From assembly GCA_002483135.1 (NCBI GenBank), contig DLHI01000022.1:124001-188000 (forward strand): DNA of 64,000 nucleotides, written 5' to 3'. The position numbers were made by a program, and so were the translations under genes. Position 1 is the first letter of the stretch; every line of letters begins with the position of its first letter. The notes beneath the pieces are model-generated. The model saw only the letters and a program-made list of their open reading frames with translations, searched no databases and had not been told where the DNA came from. This stretch comes from Hyphomonadaceae bacterium UBA7672 (GTDB taxonomy: Bacteria > Pseudomonadota > Alphaproteobacteria > Caulobacterales > Hyphomonadaceae). Shown piece by piece: positions 50,687 to 59,755 of the stretch.

Positions 50687-53142
50687 GCTTCGCAAGCTCG
50701 CGACATCATGGCTCGTGTGTAGTCGAGCAGGCCGCTATCGTACTCGGACAGCGGATTTAGCTTCGCAGCGTGATCCCACGCATTGAGCGCGTCGCGCGAC
50801 ATTGCGCAGGCGCCGGCGCGGGTTCCCACTTTTTCCATGATCTCCGCGTAGACCATCACGCTGAACGCGTACTCTCGCGCGACGCCGGGGTTTTCGTGCT
50901 GGGCCGCGAGTTCTTCCTTCGAATGTCTGAGCGCGGAGGGGATCAGGGCGAGCGCTTCTGCGCCTCGCCCGGCGAAGGCGAGGGTCTTGGCAGTCTCGTC
51001 CTTGATGCCGCCTTGCAACCGTTTGAGGCCAATGTCGTTCGGGTCGCGGCCGAGGAGGTCGATCGCGATAGCCTCTGCATGCGCCATGTCTTCCAGCGCC
51101 GCATCATACAGGCCCTGGTTGCGCCGTTCGGCGCCGCGTTCATAGAGAATCGTGGCGAGGGTGCGGTAAGGCCGTGTGTCGCTCTTGTCGCGCGCCCAGC
51201 CGAGTTCGCGGTAGCGGACGGCTTCGTCCCAGAATGGCAGGGGGTCGGCTGCCTCTCCGGTGGCGTCGCGCAGGCGAATTATGGCGCGAGCGAGTTCCAC
51301 GCTGGTCGAACCCAGGAACTGCTCGAGGTCAGGATTGCCGGGGTGCTCACCCAGCAGGGCAACGGCGCGGCTGCGGATGCCCTGCAGTTCGGCTATGCCT
51401 TCCTCGGCGCGACCAACCCATGGAAGGGTGGCCGCCGCGATGTTGCGGGCGCGGAGTTCGTTGCGGCGATCTTCCAGGGTCCCGTCCGGCTGCGCGGCGA
51501 GCTGGGTGTAAATATCCGCAGAACGCAGGGCCAGACGGCGAGCCTTGTCGTTGTCGTCGTCTGAAACGTAGGCGTTCTGGGCGCCGGAGAATGCCGCCTG
51601 CGCCAGGCGAAGCATCACATCGCGATTTCCGGGGTGGCGGGCATAGACACCCTCAAGCACGGCAATCGCTTCATCCAGCATGATCGTCGCAGTGGCGCGT
51701 TCACCGAGGTTGGGGCTTTGCGGATTGCCCAGCACATCCGCGAGACGCTGATAGCCTGCCGCGGCCTCGACAGTGACTTCTATCGGGGCGGTGTCGTCGT
51801 CGCGGAGAGATTCCAGATACGAGAGCGAGCGTTGAGCGATCAGCTCCAGTGCGCGCGTGCTGCCGGTGACCTTGCCGAGCTCATCATAGAGATCAAACAT
51901 CATGAACGTGGCCAGCTCCCGCACTTCGCCATATCGGCGGTCTGCTGCCTGGCGTTCGGATTCGGCGCGTAGATAGAGCATGGTCGAGACCGCCAGGGCC
52001 ACGAGGACTCCGAGGGCCGCAGCGCCGGCAAAGACAAAGCGCAGCGTACGGCGGCGGAATAGCAGCCCGAGCGCGTGCATGCGGTTTGTGCGCATTTCCG
52101 CAATGGGACGCATAGCGAGCCAGGCGACGAGATCGTTCTGCAGAGATTCGACCGAGGAATAGCGGGCCTTGCGATCTTTTGCCGTTGCACGCGTGATGAT
52201 GCGGCCAAGATCGCCGCGCAGCGCGTTCAGCCGTTCCTTGCGCCATGCCTCGCTACGGTTCCTGGAGACCGCCACAATGTCTTCAAGCGTTGCGTCCCCT
52301 TCGGCGGCGCCGGGGATCACGTCGGTTACCAAGGCGCGCAGGACAACTCCTAGCGAGTAGACGTCCTCCGCGGGCGCGGGTGCAGCCCCGGCAATGCGCT
52401 CGGGGCTGGAGTATGCGGGCGTAATGCCGAGGGGACGGGCATCGTGCGTGGCGCTGCTGGCGGTGAGCGCAGCGCTGACCCCGAAATCCACGATCTTTGG
52501 ATCGGCCGCTTCGGTGACGAGAATGTTGGATGGCTTCAGGTCGGCGTGCACAATCAGGTTTTCGTGGGCGTACTGGACGGCATCGCAGACGCGGATCATC
52601 AGGGCGATCGTATCTCTTAGCGAGAGGCCTTGTTGCTCGACATAGGCATCGATCGGCGCGCCCCGCACGTGCTCCATGATGAAGTAGGGCGAACCATCGG
52701 CGGTCACGCCACCGTCAAACAACTGGGCAATGTAGCGATGGGTGAGGCGGGCGAGGGTGCGGCGCTCGGCTTCGAACTGGGCGATCGCGATCTCTCTCAG
52801 GGCCGCGGGACGGACCAGCTTCACGGCGGCTTCGTGGTCGAACAGCCCGTCGTCGCGACTTCCCAGATAGACCTGTCCCATGCCGCCTTCGCCCAGGAGT
52901 CGAACGATCCGGTACTGGCCGATGCGCTCCGGAGGCGGGGTGGGGGCGGCGGTCGCAGAGGGGCCTTCAGTGGGGAAGGCGAGGCCGGCGGCGCGGTCTG
53001 CGTCCAGCATGCGCCTGACTTCGGCGATCAGCTGGGGGGCCTCGCCGTGACGGGCGTGGAGCCAAGCGATTCGCGCGCCTTCGGGCTGATCAAGCGCCCG
53101 CTCGAACGCGTCCAAGGCTTTCCGGGTTAGCTCAGCATCCAT
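50683..53142 (-). CDS. Membrane Ser/Thr protein kinase with TPR-like sensor region
   Basis: An 819-residue Hanks-type kinase. It has an N-terminal cytoplasmic kinase domain (glycine loop LLGEGGMGQVY, Lys108, catalytic loop HADLKPSN with Asp201, DFG Asp219), one transmembrane helix at about 368-390 and a long extracytoplasmic part of helical, TPR-like repeats. The catalytic loop has Ala where Arg is usual (HAD for HRD), so it may be regulated differently from RD kinases. The N-terminal 70 residues resemble the leader of bacterial protein kinases fused to tetratricopeptide regions. It overlaps matB convergently by 4 bases. Confidence 0.9.
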   Translation of the reverse strand: MDAELTRKALDAFERALDQPEGARIAWLHARHGEAPQLIAEVRRMLDADRAAGLAFPTEGPSATAAPTPPPERIGQYRIVRLLGEGGMGQVYLGSRDDGLFDHEAAVKLVRPAALREIAIAQFEAERRTLARLTHRYIAQLFDGGVTADGSPYFIMEHVRGAPIDAYVEQQGLSLRDTIALMIRVCDAVQYAHENLIVHADLKPSNILVTEAADPKIVDFGVSAALTASSATHDARPLGITPAYSSPERIAGAAPAPAEDVYSLGVVLRALVTDVIPGAAEGDATLEDIVAVSRNRSEAWRKERLNALRGDLGRIITRATAKDRKARYSSVESLQNDLVAWLAMRPIAEMRTNRMHALGLLFRRRTLRFVFAGAAALGVLVALAVSTMLYLRAESERQAADRRYGEVRELATFMMFDLYDELGKVTGSTRALELIAQRSLSYLESLRDDDTAPIEVTVEAAAGYQRLADVLGNPQSPNLGERATATIMLDEAIAVLEGVYARHPGNRDVMLRLAQAAFSGAQNAYVSDDDNDKARRLALRSADIYTQLAAQPDGTLEDRRNELRARNIAAATLPWVGRAEEGIAELQGIRSRAVALLGEHPGNPDLEQFLGSTSVELARAIIRLRDATGEAADPLPFWDEAVRYRELGWARDKSDTRPYRTLATILYERGAERRNQGLYDAALEDMAHAEAIAIDLLGRDPNDIGLKRLQGGIKDETAKTLAFAGRGAEALALIPSALRHSKEELAAQHENPGVAREYAFSVMVYAEIMEKVGTRAGACAMSRDALNAWDHAAKLNPLSEYDSGLLDYTRAMMSRACEA

Positions 53143-53296
53143 GGGGCAAGTCTTGCGCGGTTTTGCTCAAAAGGCGATGCGCGCTGGGGTATTCTGGCGC
53201 GGACCGGGCGAGTGTGCTGGACTGCTAGACGGTGTCACCCTATCGTTTGGCGGCGTGGAGCTGTATGCCCGGCGGAGGCCGACAGAAGCTGCGGGA

Positions 53297-54040
53297 ATGA
53301 CCGGGAATAACGAGATGACGGGCAAGCGCGGCGTGCGGACCAAATCCGCAACTCCCAAGACTGCGGCTGCCAAAGCGGTGCCCAAGGCTGCGGCCGAGAA
53401 AGCACGGCCCAATGTGGTGGCCATTCGCGGGCCGCATGCCGAGCGGACGGCGGCGATGCGCAAGCGCCTGATCGAGGCGGCGATCGAGTGTCTGACGGAC
53501 CTCGGCTATGGCGCGACGACGCTGCAGGAGGTGACCGACCGGGCGGGGGCGAGCCGTGGGGCGATCCTTCACCACTTTCCGAGCAAGGTCGACCTGATGA
53601 TCGCGGTGGCGGAATATGCTGCCGGCAAGCAGAACCGGCAGGTGGCGCGGCTTCTGGCCGACACCGAGCCGGGGATGGACCGCTTTCTCGGCATCACCAT
53701 GGCGACGTGGGACGCCATGCAGCGACCGCCAGCCATTGCGCTGCTCGAGATCATGATGGGCTCGCGCAGCGACCCTGAACTCGGCGCGCGCTTTCCGGCG
53801 GTTATCGACGCGCTGGAGAAGCACCAGCGTGAGGGCGTATGGGAACAGGCGCAATCCGTGGGCATCACCGACAAGGCGCAGATCGAAGCGATGACCTGGC
53901 TGCATAATGCGGCGATGCGCGGCCTTGCAATGGAGCTGATGTTCTCGCGCGACCTGCCGAAGGCGACGGCAGCGATGAAGCTGCTCAAGAATTACAAGCT
54001 ATGGCTTACAGGTCAGCTGATCGCGAAGGCAGCAGTTTGA
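53297..54040 (+). CDS. TetR family regulator with Lys/Ala-rich N-terminus
   Basis: A 247-residue TetR regulator. The first 45 residues are rich in Lys, Ala and Pro (KTAAAKAVPKAAAEKA), like histone-H1-type tails. The helix-turn-helix lies at about residues 75-98 (EVTDRAGASRGAILHHF, then PSKVDLM). The start is uncertain: ATG at 53297 or 53315; the longer frame from 53141 is not favoured. It is convergent with a clear paralogue (54082-54822). Confidence 0.85.
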   Translation: MTGNNEMTGKRGVRTKSATPKTAAAKAVPKAAAEKARPNVVAIRGPHAERTAAMRKRLIEAAIECLTDLGYGATTLQEVTDRAGASRGAILHHFPSKVDLMIAVAEYAAGKQNRQVARLLADTEPGMDRFLGITMATWDAMQRPPAIALLEIMMGSRSDPELGARFPAVIDALEKHQREGVWEQAQSVGITDKAQIEAMTWLHNAAMRGLAMELMFSRDLPKATAAMKLLKNYKLWLTGQLIAKAAV

Positions 54041-54081
54041 GGAGCTCTTCCCCCGCAAGCAGAACAACACCCCGCCGCGGA

Positions 54082-54822
54082 TCAGTTTTCGGAGAGGCTT
54101 TCCAGCAAGTTGAGCTGGGCTTCCTTCAGGAGGGCGATGGCGCCCTTGATGTCAGGCATTGACTGGGGCCAGAGGGCGTCGATGGCGAGGCCGCGCACGG
54201 CTGCGGCGTAGAGCTGGGTGAAGGCGTCCACCTTCTTGCGATTGCGAATTCCAAGGCGCTGGGCGCGGGACCAGATCAGTTCCTTGTGAATGCCTTCGAG
54301 TTCGAGGTTCAGCTTCGAGAAGCGAGGGCCGAGTTCGGGGTCGTTGCGCGAGCCCAGCATGAGCTCGATCCGGGCGACGCCCGTGGGCTTCTGGAATTCC
54401 TCCCAGAGCACGTCGATGAGCTGGAGGAACTGTTCGCGTTCGCTCGTGAACTTTTCAAGGTGCTTGCGGTGCGCCTCGCCGCGCTTTCCACGGATGTAAT
54501 CCATCGTGGCCATCATCAAGTCGGCCTTCGAGGGGAAATGATGCAGCATGGCGCCACGACTGACCTTCGCGCGCTGGGTGACGACGACGGTTGATGTCTG
54601 GTGGTAGCCCAGTTCGTAGAGGCACTGGACTGTCGCCTCGACGAGGCGGAGCCGCGTGAGGGCGCTGCGTTCGACATTCGGGACGCGCACGCGAGGCTGT
54701 TCGGACTTGTGCAGCGTAGCCTTGCCCCTGGCCTTGACGGTCGGCTTTCTTGTCGCCGTCTTTGCAGGCACGGAGAGCTCCGGAGAATCTGTTCGCTTCG
54801 CGGTTGCGCAGCCAAGAAACAT
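54082..54822 (-). CDS. TetR family regulator, paralogue of its convergent neighbour
   Basis: A 246-residue TetR regulator with a basic N-terminal tail (TATRKPTVKARGKATLHK). Its helix-turn-helix ends VSRGAMLHHFPSKADLM, nearly the same as the convergent neighbour. Shared C-terminal segments (LMLGSRNDPELGPRF versus IMMGSRSDPELGARF, AVRGLAIDALW versus AMRGLAMELMF) show a common origin. Targets are unknown. Confidence 0.88.
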   Translation of the reverse strand: MFLGCATAKRTDSPELSVPAKTATRKPTVKARGKATLHKSEQPRVRVPNVERSALTRLRLVEATVQCLYELGYHQTSTVVVTQRAKVSRGAMLHHFPSKADLMMATMDYIRGKRGEAHRKHLEKFTSEREQFLQLIDVLWEEFQKPTGVARIELMLGSRNDPELGPRFSKLNLELEGIHKELIWSRAQRLGIRNRKKVDAFTQLYAAAVRGLAIDALWPQSMPDIKGAIALLKEAQLNLLESLSEN

Positions 54823-55409
54823 TGCCTGCTGCGCCGGTCAATCGTGAACACTCTCCGAGGCGAGAAGTCGTCAGGCTGCGTGCTAAAGGCATGCGCTGAA
54901 TCATGACGTCGCATGTTTGGCGGAGTGCGTGATGGGCGTATAGGCGTTCGACGTGTAACCGTCAGAGATGACGGAGTTCGTGCGGACGGTTGAGATCGGA
55001 CTGTCGCGAGACGCCTGCGACAGCAAAGAGAGAGACAGATGAGCACCAATGCACGTGTACGCGTGGACCGCCGGCTGTTCATGGCGGGGGGGTCTTGCAA
55101 CCGGCCTGGCCGCGTGTGTGAGCGCGGCTGACCATGGTGTTCGATGAAGCTGGCGCAGGTGGTTCACGCGTTGAAAATGATCCACGCGGCGAGCAACGCA
55201 GGCGCGTGCTCGGCTATGGCTCCCAGCAGTATGGCGAGCGGAGACCGGGCTGGCCTGACGCGCTGGCCGGGCCGCAGTTCGGGGGGCACGACGGCGCTAT
55301 GAGGATTGCGGCAGGCGTTGCCGCGATTGGCCAGGGGGGGCGAGCCAGCTATTCCTCAACGAGCGCGATGCGGCGCTGCGCGACTAGTTCGCGTATGACG
55401 AGGCGGAGT
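54823..55409. other. Intergenic region with a broken gene
   Basis: About 590 bases. A 6-bp inverted repeat CCGTCA-N4-TGACGG (54957-54972) precedes a ribosome-site-like AGAGAGAGACAG and a start at 55039. The gene that follows is disrupted and is listed as a pseudogene. Confidence 0.5.
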
Positions 55410-55438
55410 TCACGCTCGCTTGCGGCGAAAGATGAAGT
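55039..55438 (+). pseudogene. Broken gene with Tat/lipoprotein-like signal start
   Basis: An ATG at 55039 with a good purine-rich site starts a signal-like sequence (VDRRLFMAGG). Within a run of G bases the frame shifts; in the next frame it continues as LATGLAACVSAADHG, a lipobox-like end. A later part (LFLNERDAALRD, TAG, then FAYDEAEFTLACGER) carries an in-frame stop. The pieces suggest a decayed exported protein. The family is not recognisable. Confidence 0.4.
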
Positions 55439-56792
55439 AGCTGGCGACAATCCCGGCCGACAGGATGATGGAGGCGATGAACTCCGGCTGCTTTGATGGC
55501 GTGATCGCCATGGCGACGAGGACCGCGCCCATACCGGCGATGGCGAAAATGCTGCCCCAAGGATGAAGCCAGGCCTTCACATGCAACTGTTCGGGCGGCG
55601 TCTTCGGACGCAGGATCAGCTGTGAGGCGGCGATGCCAATATAGACGAACAGCATCAACGCGCCCGAGGCGTTGAGCAGGAAGGCGTAGAGATCCTTCCA
55701 GAAGGCAGCGAGCGGGATGACGGCCATTGCGAGCACAGCGGCGACGATGATCGCCCACGTAGGCACGCCGCGCCTGTCGATCTTCTTCAGGATCGCAGGC
55801 GCATCTCCCCGGCCAGCGAGGCCAAACATGACGCGCGAGCCGACATAGATGCCGGAGTTGAGACACGACAGGACAGCGACCAGCACGATGGCGTCCATGA
55901 TCTCCGGTGCGCCGGCGATGCCGACTTTCTGCAGCGCCATGGTGAAGGGCGACATCGGGCCGATTGCCTTCTGTTCCGCAATCTCGCGCCACGGGACGAC
56001 GCACATGATGAGGGCGATGGAAAGGATGTAGAACAGCAGCATCCGCACGATGAGAGCGGTGGCGAGGCGGGCGATGATCTTCTCGCCGGCTTCGGATTCG
56101 GCGGCGGCGACGGTCGTGATCTCCGCCCCCACCAGCGTGAAGACAAGCGAGACGACGCCGACGAGAACGGCGGTCCAGCCCTGTGGCGCGAAGCCGCCAT
56201 CGTTGACCAGGTTGTCGAAGGTGAGCGCGCCGGTTGAGTTCCAGCCGAAGGCATACGCGCCTGCGACCAGAATGAATACGATGATGGCCGCGACCTTGAT
56301 GGACGAGAACCAGAACTCGAACTCGCCATAGGAGCGGGTGGAGAGGAGGTTGGTGGCCGTCAGCAGCACGGTGAGGACGAGTGCGATGATCCAGACCGGT
56401 GTTTCGCCGGGCAGGTAGTGGCTGGCGATCTCGGCGCCGACGAGCGCCTCGAAGGCGACGACGACGACCCAGAAATACCAGTAGATCCAGCCGAAGCTGA
56501 AACCCGCGAGATTGCCCATGGCGAGGCGCGAATACTCGGTGCAGGAGCCGACGCCGTGGCGCGCCGTCGCCATTTCTGCGAGCGCGCGCATGACGAAGAG
56601 AATGATGCCGCCCGTCAGCAGGTAGCTGAGGATCACGGCGGGGCCCATGTCGGCGATGTAGACCAGCGAGTTGACGAACAGGCCACCGCCGATGATGCCT
56701 CCGATGGAGATCATGGCGACATGGCGCGGGCGGAGGGATCTAGTCAGGCTGGGCGCTGCGCCGGGGTCAACAGGAATTGCGGTGGTGTTCAC
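55410..56792 (-). CDS. Amino-acid permease (APC superfamily, GabP/AnsP-like)
   Basis: A 460-residue inner-membrane permease with about 12 hydrophobic segments. The family signature is SIGGIIGGGLFVNS near the start, then AEMATARHGVGSCTEYSRLAMG and SCLNSGIYVGSRVMFGLA. The GTG at 56792 is chosen for GGGGAG just upstream; the longer frame start at 56846 is not used. It follows gabD on the same strand by 84 bases. Import of 4-aminobutyrate or a related amino acid is the most likely job. Confidence 0.9.
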   Translation of the reverse strand: MNTTAIPVDPGAAPSLTRSLRPRHVAMISIGGIIGGGLFVNSLVYIADMGPAVILSYLLTGGIILFVMRALAEMATARHGVGSCTEYSRLAMGNLAGFSFGWIYWYFWVVVVAFEALVGAEIASHYLPGETPVWIIALVLTVLLTATNLLSTRSYGEFEFWFSSIKVAAIIVFILVAGAYAFGWNSTGALTFDNLVNDGGFAPQGWTAVLVGVVSLVFTLVGAEITTVAAAESEAGEKIIARLATALIVRMLLFYILSIALIMCVVPWREIAEQKAIGPMSPFTMALQKVGIAGAPEIMDAIVLVAVLSCLNSGIYVGSRVMFGLAGRGDAPAILKKIDRRGVPTWAIIVAAVLAMAVIPLAAFWKDLYAFLLNASGALMLFVYIGIAASQLILRPKTPPEQLHVKAWLHPWGSIFAIAGMGAVLVAMAITPSKQPEFIASIILSAGIVASYFIFRRKRA

Positions 56793-56876
56793 GATTAGCT
56801 CCCCTGCCGATGGCCGTAGTTGGGCTTGGCAGAGGCGGTTTGGCAAGCTGGGTTTGGGGCGTCCCGCGGTCGACGG

Positions 56877-58346
56877 TCAGAGCTGCACGAATACGGCCTT
56901 GATGTTGAGGAATTCGTCGAGGCCATATTTCGAGCCTTCGCGTCCGATGCCGCTCTCCTTTACGCCGCCGAAGGGAGAGACTTCGGTGGAGATGAGGCCG
57001 GTGTTCATGCCGACCATGCCGTATTCGAGGCCTTCCGAAACTCGCCACGAGCGGGCGAGGTCGCGAGTGTAGGCGTAGGCGGCGAGGCCCGCGCGGCTGT
57101 CGTTGGCGAGGCGGAGGGCGTCTTCTTCCGACTTGAAGCTCACGAGGCCGGCGACGGGGCCGAAGGTTTCCTCACGCGTTAGCAGCGCGTCAGCGGCGAC
57201 ATCGCGCAGGACGGTGGGCTGGTAGAATGTGCCGGCGTTGGCGTGGCGTGCGCCACCGGTGAGCAGCTTGGCGCCGTGCTCGAGCGCGTCGGCGACATGG
57301 GCTTCGACTTTCTGGAGCGCGCGTTCGTTGATAAGCGGACCCTGTTGCGTGACGCCGGCGAGGCCATCGCCGACCGCGAGGGCGCCGGCTTTCTCGGCGA
57401 GGAGTCTGGCGAACTGATCGTAGACGCCGTCCTGCACATAGATGCGATTGGCGCAGACACAGGTCTGGCCGGTGTTGCGAAACTTCGAGATGATGGCGCC
57501 GGCGACGGCGGCCTCGATGTCGGCATCGTCGAAGACAAGGAAGGGCGCATTGCCGCCAAGTTCGAGCGAGACGCGCTTCACCGTTCCAGCGCACTGGGCG
57601 GCGAGTTTCTTGCCGACGGGAGTGGAGCCCGTGAATGTGAACTTGGCGATGCGTGGGTCTTCGGTGAGGACGCGACCGATGGGTTCGGCGTCGCCGGTGA
57701 CGATGTTGAGCACGCCGGGCGGCAGGCCGGCTTCCTCGGCGAGCACGGCGAGCGCGAGGGCGGAATAGGGTGTGAGCTCCGACGGCTTCAGCACGACTGT
57801 GCAGCCCGCTGCGATGCCTGGGCCTACCTTGCGGGTGATCATCGCGGTTGGGAAGTTCCACGGCGTGATTGCGCCGACGACGCCGACGGGTTGCTTCAGA
57901 ACGGTGATGCGGCGGTCGCTGGCGGGGGACGGGATCACGTCGCCATAGGCGCGCTTGGCCTCCTCGCCGAACCATTCGAGGAAGGAGCCGGCATAGGCGA
58001 TCTCGCCCATGGCTTCAGCCAGCGGCTTGCCCTGCTCGGCCGTCATCAGGCGGGCGAGGTCAGACTGGTGCGCGAGCATCAGCTCGTTCCAGCGGCGCAG
58101 GATTTTCGCGCGGACGGCGGCGGGCTCTGCGCGCCATTTCGGGAAGGCGGCCCGGGCGGCGGCGACGGCGGCTTCGGTTTCAGAGCGGCCGAGGTTCGGG
58201 ATGTGGCCGATCAGGCCGTGCGTGGCGGGGTTGTGGACGGCGTGCGTCGGCTCGCCCGTCCATTTGCCGTTGATGTAGCACTGCTCGCGGAAGAGATCGG
58301 CGCGCTGAAGCGCGATGCGGCCGAGTTCGGTGGCGCCGTCTGCCAT
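56877..58346 (-). CDS. gabD: NAD(P)-dependent succinate-semialdehyde dehydrogenase
   Basis: A 489-residue aldehyde dehydrogenase of the GabD branch, oxidising succinate semialdehyde to succinate, the last step of 4-aminobutyrate degradation. The catalytic Glu262 (SLELGGNAPFLVFDDAD) and Cys296 (NTGQTCVCANR) are both present, as are VVGAITPWNFPTAMITRK and the SPFGGVKESGIGREGSKYG end. The ATG at 58346 follows GGGAGA; the upstream extension is not credible. It is followed by an amino-acid permease gene. Other semialdehydes could be substrates. Confidence 0.93.
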   Translation of the reverse strand: MADGATELGRIALQRADLFREQCYINGKWTGEPTHAVHNPATHGLIGHIPNLGRSETEAAVAAARAAFPKWRAEPAAVRAKILRRWNELMLAHQSDLARLMTAEQGKPLAEAMGEIAYAGSFLEWFGEEAKRAYGDVIPSPASDRRITVLKQPVGVVGAITPWNFPTAMITRKVGPGIAAGCTVVLKPSELTPYSALALAVLAEEAGLPPGVLNIVTGDAEPIGRVLTEDPRIAKFTFTGSTPVGKKLAAQCAGTVKRVSLELGGNAPFLVFDDADIEAAVAGAIISKFRNTGQTCVCANRIYVQDGVYDQFARLLAEKAGALAVGDGLAGVTQQGPLINERALQKVEAHVADALEHGAKLLTGGARHANAGTFYQPTVLRDVAADALLTREETFGPVAGLVSFKSEEDALRLANDSRAGLAAYAYTRDLARSWRVSEGLEYGMVGMNTGLISTEVSPFGGVKESGIGREGSKYGLDEFLNIKAVFVQL

Positions 58347-58428
58347 GATGTGTCTCCCGTGTTGGAGGGAGATATCGGGCGGGATGGAGGATGGGGCAAG
58401 GGATTTGAGGGGCGGGAGGCCGGACTTG

Positions 58429-59661
58429 CTAGCGCACAGGCGGCAGAAGCGGGCAGCCGGCTTCGGCGAAGGGTTTGAGTTCGGCGTCTTCGTTGGCGTT
58501 GCGGGCCTTGGCCTGGTCCTGCGTGACCCAGACGAGGCCGGAGGAGGCGCAGCGCTGGCCGTAGTTGAACGTCTCGCCCATGCTGGGGCCGTTGAAATCA
58601 AGTGAGCCGCCGAACTGGACATCTGACGGAATGGCGGTGAACCGAAAGTTCATGCCGTTGTCGCGCGCGAAGTCTTCCGTCTGTGCGATGGAAGAGCGTG
58701 TGAGGTGGTTGAGCACGCTGGTGAACGAGCGCGCGGCGATGTCGAGCGTGTTGTTCGATGTAGTGCGCGGGGCGGAGGCGGACTGGCCGTTGACGATGAC
58801 ATAGATGTTGGCGCCGCGCGGACTGTTGGAAAGGTTGTCGATCTCACGGATAGCTTCGGGCGCGACGAAGAAGGGCGTCGAGGCGCCGCCGTCGACGTGC
58901 ATCTCCTGGTAAAGCTGTCCGTCCTTCTCGACCTCGATCATCACAGGCGGGAAGATTCCGGGTACGCTGGCTGAGGCAACCAGCACATTGCGAAAGAGTT
59001 CGCGCGCTTCGGGGCCGCCATGTGCGGCGATGGCTCCCATATCCCAGATCACAGTTTCCTCGCGGTCGAGGTTGGTGGTGGCGACGATGAGGAGGCGGCC
59101 CGAGGCAGACTCTTTTGCAACGGCGGCGACAAGTTCGTCGGTGACGAAGCGCTCGACTAGTTCGCGCAGCGGCTTGCCGTCGAACACCCCAACATCCCAG
59201 AGAGCGGCGACGCCGCGGGACTGGAGCAGGTTTCCGGTTGCGCCGCCGCCGTAGGCCTCGCGGAGCTTCTCGTCCCACTCGGCGCCAAGAAAGGCGAAGG
59301 GAGCGATTAGCGCGCCGGTGGAGACGCCGGTGACCACCTCGAAGCGCGGGCGTGCGCCTGCGAGCGTGAGGCCCGTGAGAACTCCGGCGCCGTAAGCTCC
59401 GCCGGCGCCGCCGCCGGAGAGGGCGAGAATATCCACCGTGCGGTCAGCCGCCTTGGCCAGCGCGCCGGAGCGGGCGATGGCGTTCTCCTTCAGGAAGTCG
59501 CTGTCGGTGGTTTCTGTGCGGATGTTGGCGGGAAAGCCGACGGGCGATGCGCCGCGTGGCGAGGCCAGCGGGCTGTCGAGACGCGGCGCGGTTGCGCAGG
59601 CGGCCAGCAGGGCCGATACGACGGCGATTGCCGTGACAGTGCGATGACGATTTCCGATCAT
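58429..59661 (-). CDS. Patatin-like phospholipase lipoprotein
   Basis: A 410-residue exported lipase. The ATG at 59661 starts a lipoprotein signal ending SALLAAC; the ATG at 59697 is an alternative. The patatin oxyanion loop (LSGGGAGGAYGAGVL), nucleophile elbow GVSTG and catalytic Asp motif HVDGG are all visible. It releases fatty acids from phospholipids or other acyl esters, here probably in the periplasm or outer membrane. The C-terminal part (SSGLVWVTQDQAKARN) is extra to the core. It lies 94 bases downstream of an autotransporter gene and 82 bases upstream of gabD. Confidence 0.9.
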   Translation of the reverse strand: MIGNRHRTVTAIAVVSALLAACATAPRLDSPLASPRGASPVGFPANIRTETTDSDFLKENAIARSGALAKAADRTVDILALSGGGAGGAYGAGVLTGLTLAGARPRFEVVTGVSTGALIAPFAFLGAEWDEKLREAYGGGATGNLLQSRGVAALWDVGVFDGKPLRELVERFVTDELVAAVAKESASGRLLIVATTNLDREETVIWDMGAIAAHGGPEARELFRNVLVASASVPGIFPPVMIEVEKDGQLYQEMHVDGGASTPFFVAPEAIREIDNLSNSPRGANIYVIVNGQSASAPRTTSNNTLDIAARSFTSVLNHLTRSSIAQTEDFARDNGMNFRFTAIPSDVQFGGSLDFNGPSMGETFNYGQRCASSGLVWVTQDQAKARNANEDAELKPFAEAGCPLLPPVR

Positions 59662-59755
59662 GCCGCGCGCCCATGCCAGGATGAGAATCCCTGCCATGAA
59701 ACGCGCGAAGCGTCACGCCGTTCAACGCATGCGAACGATGTTCGCGGTGTTTCGC

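Noticed and set aside
57243..58478. Plus-strand frame of 411 codons
   Set aside because: Antisense of gabD, rich in Gly/Asp/Glu/Arg with no motif.
59731..59745. GCGAAC-N3-GTTCGC hairpin past the autotransporter gene
   Set aside because: Only 6 bp and no T-run, so not convincing as a terminator.
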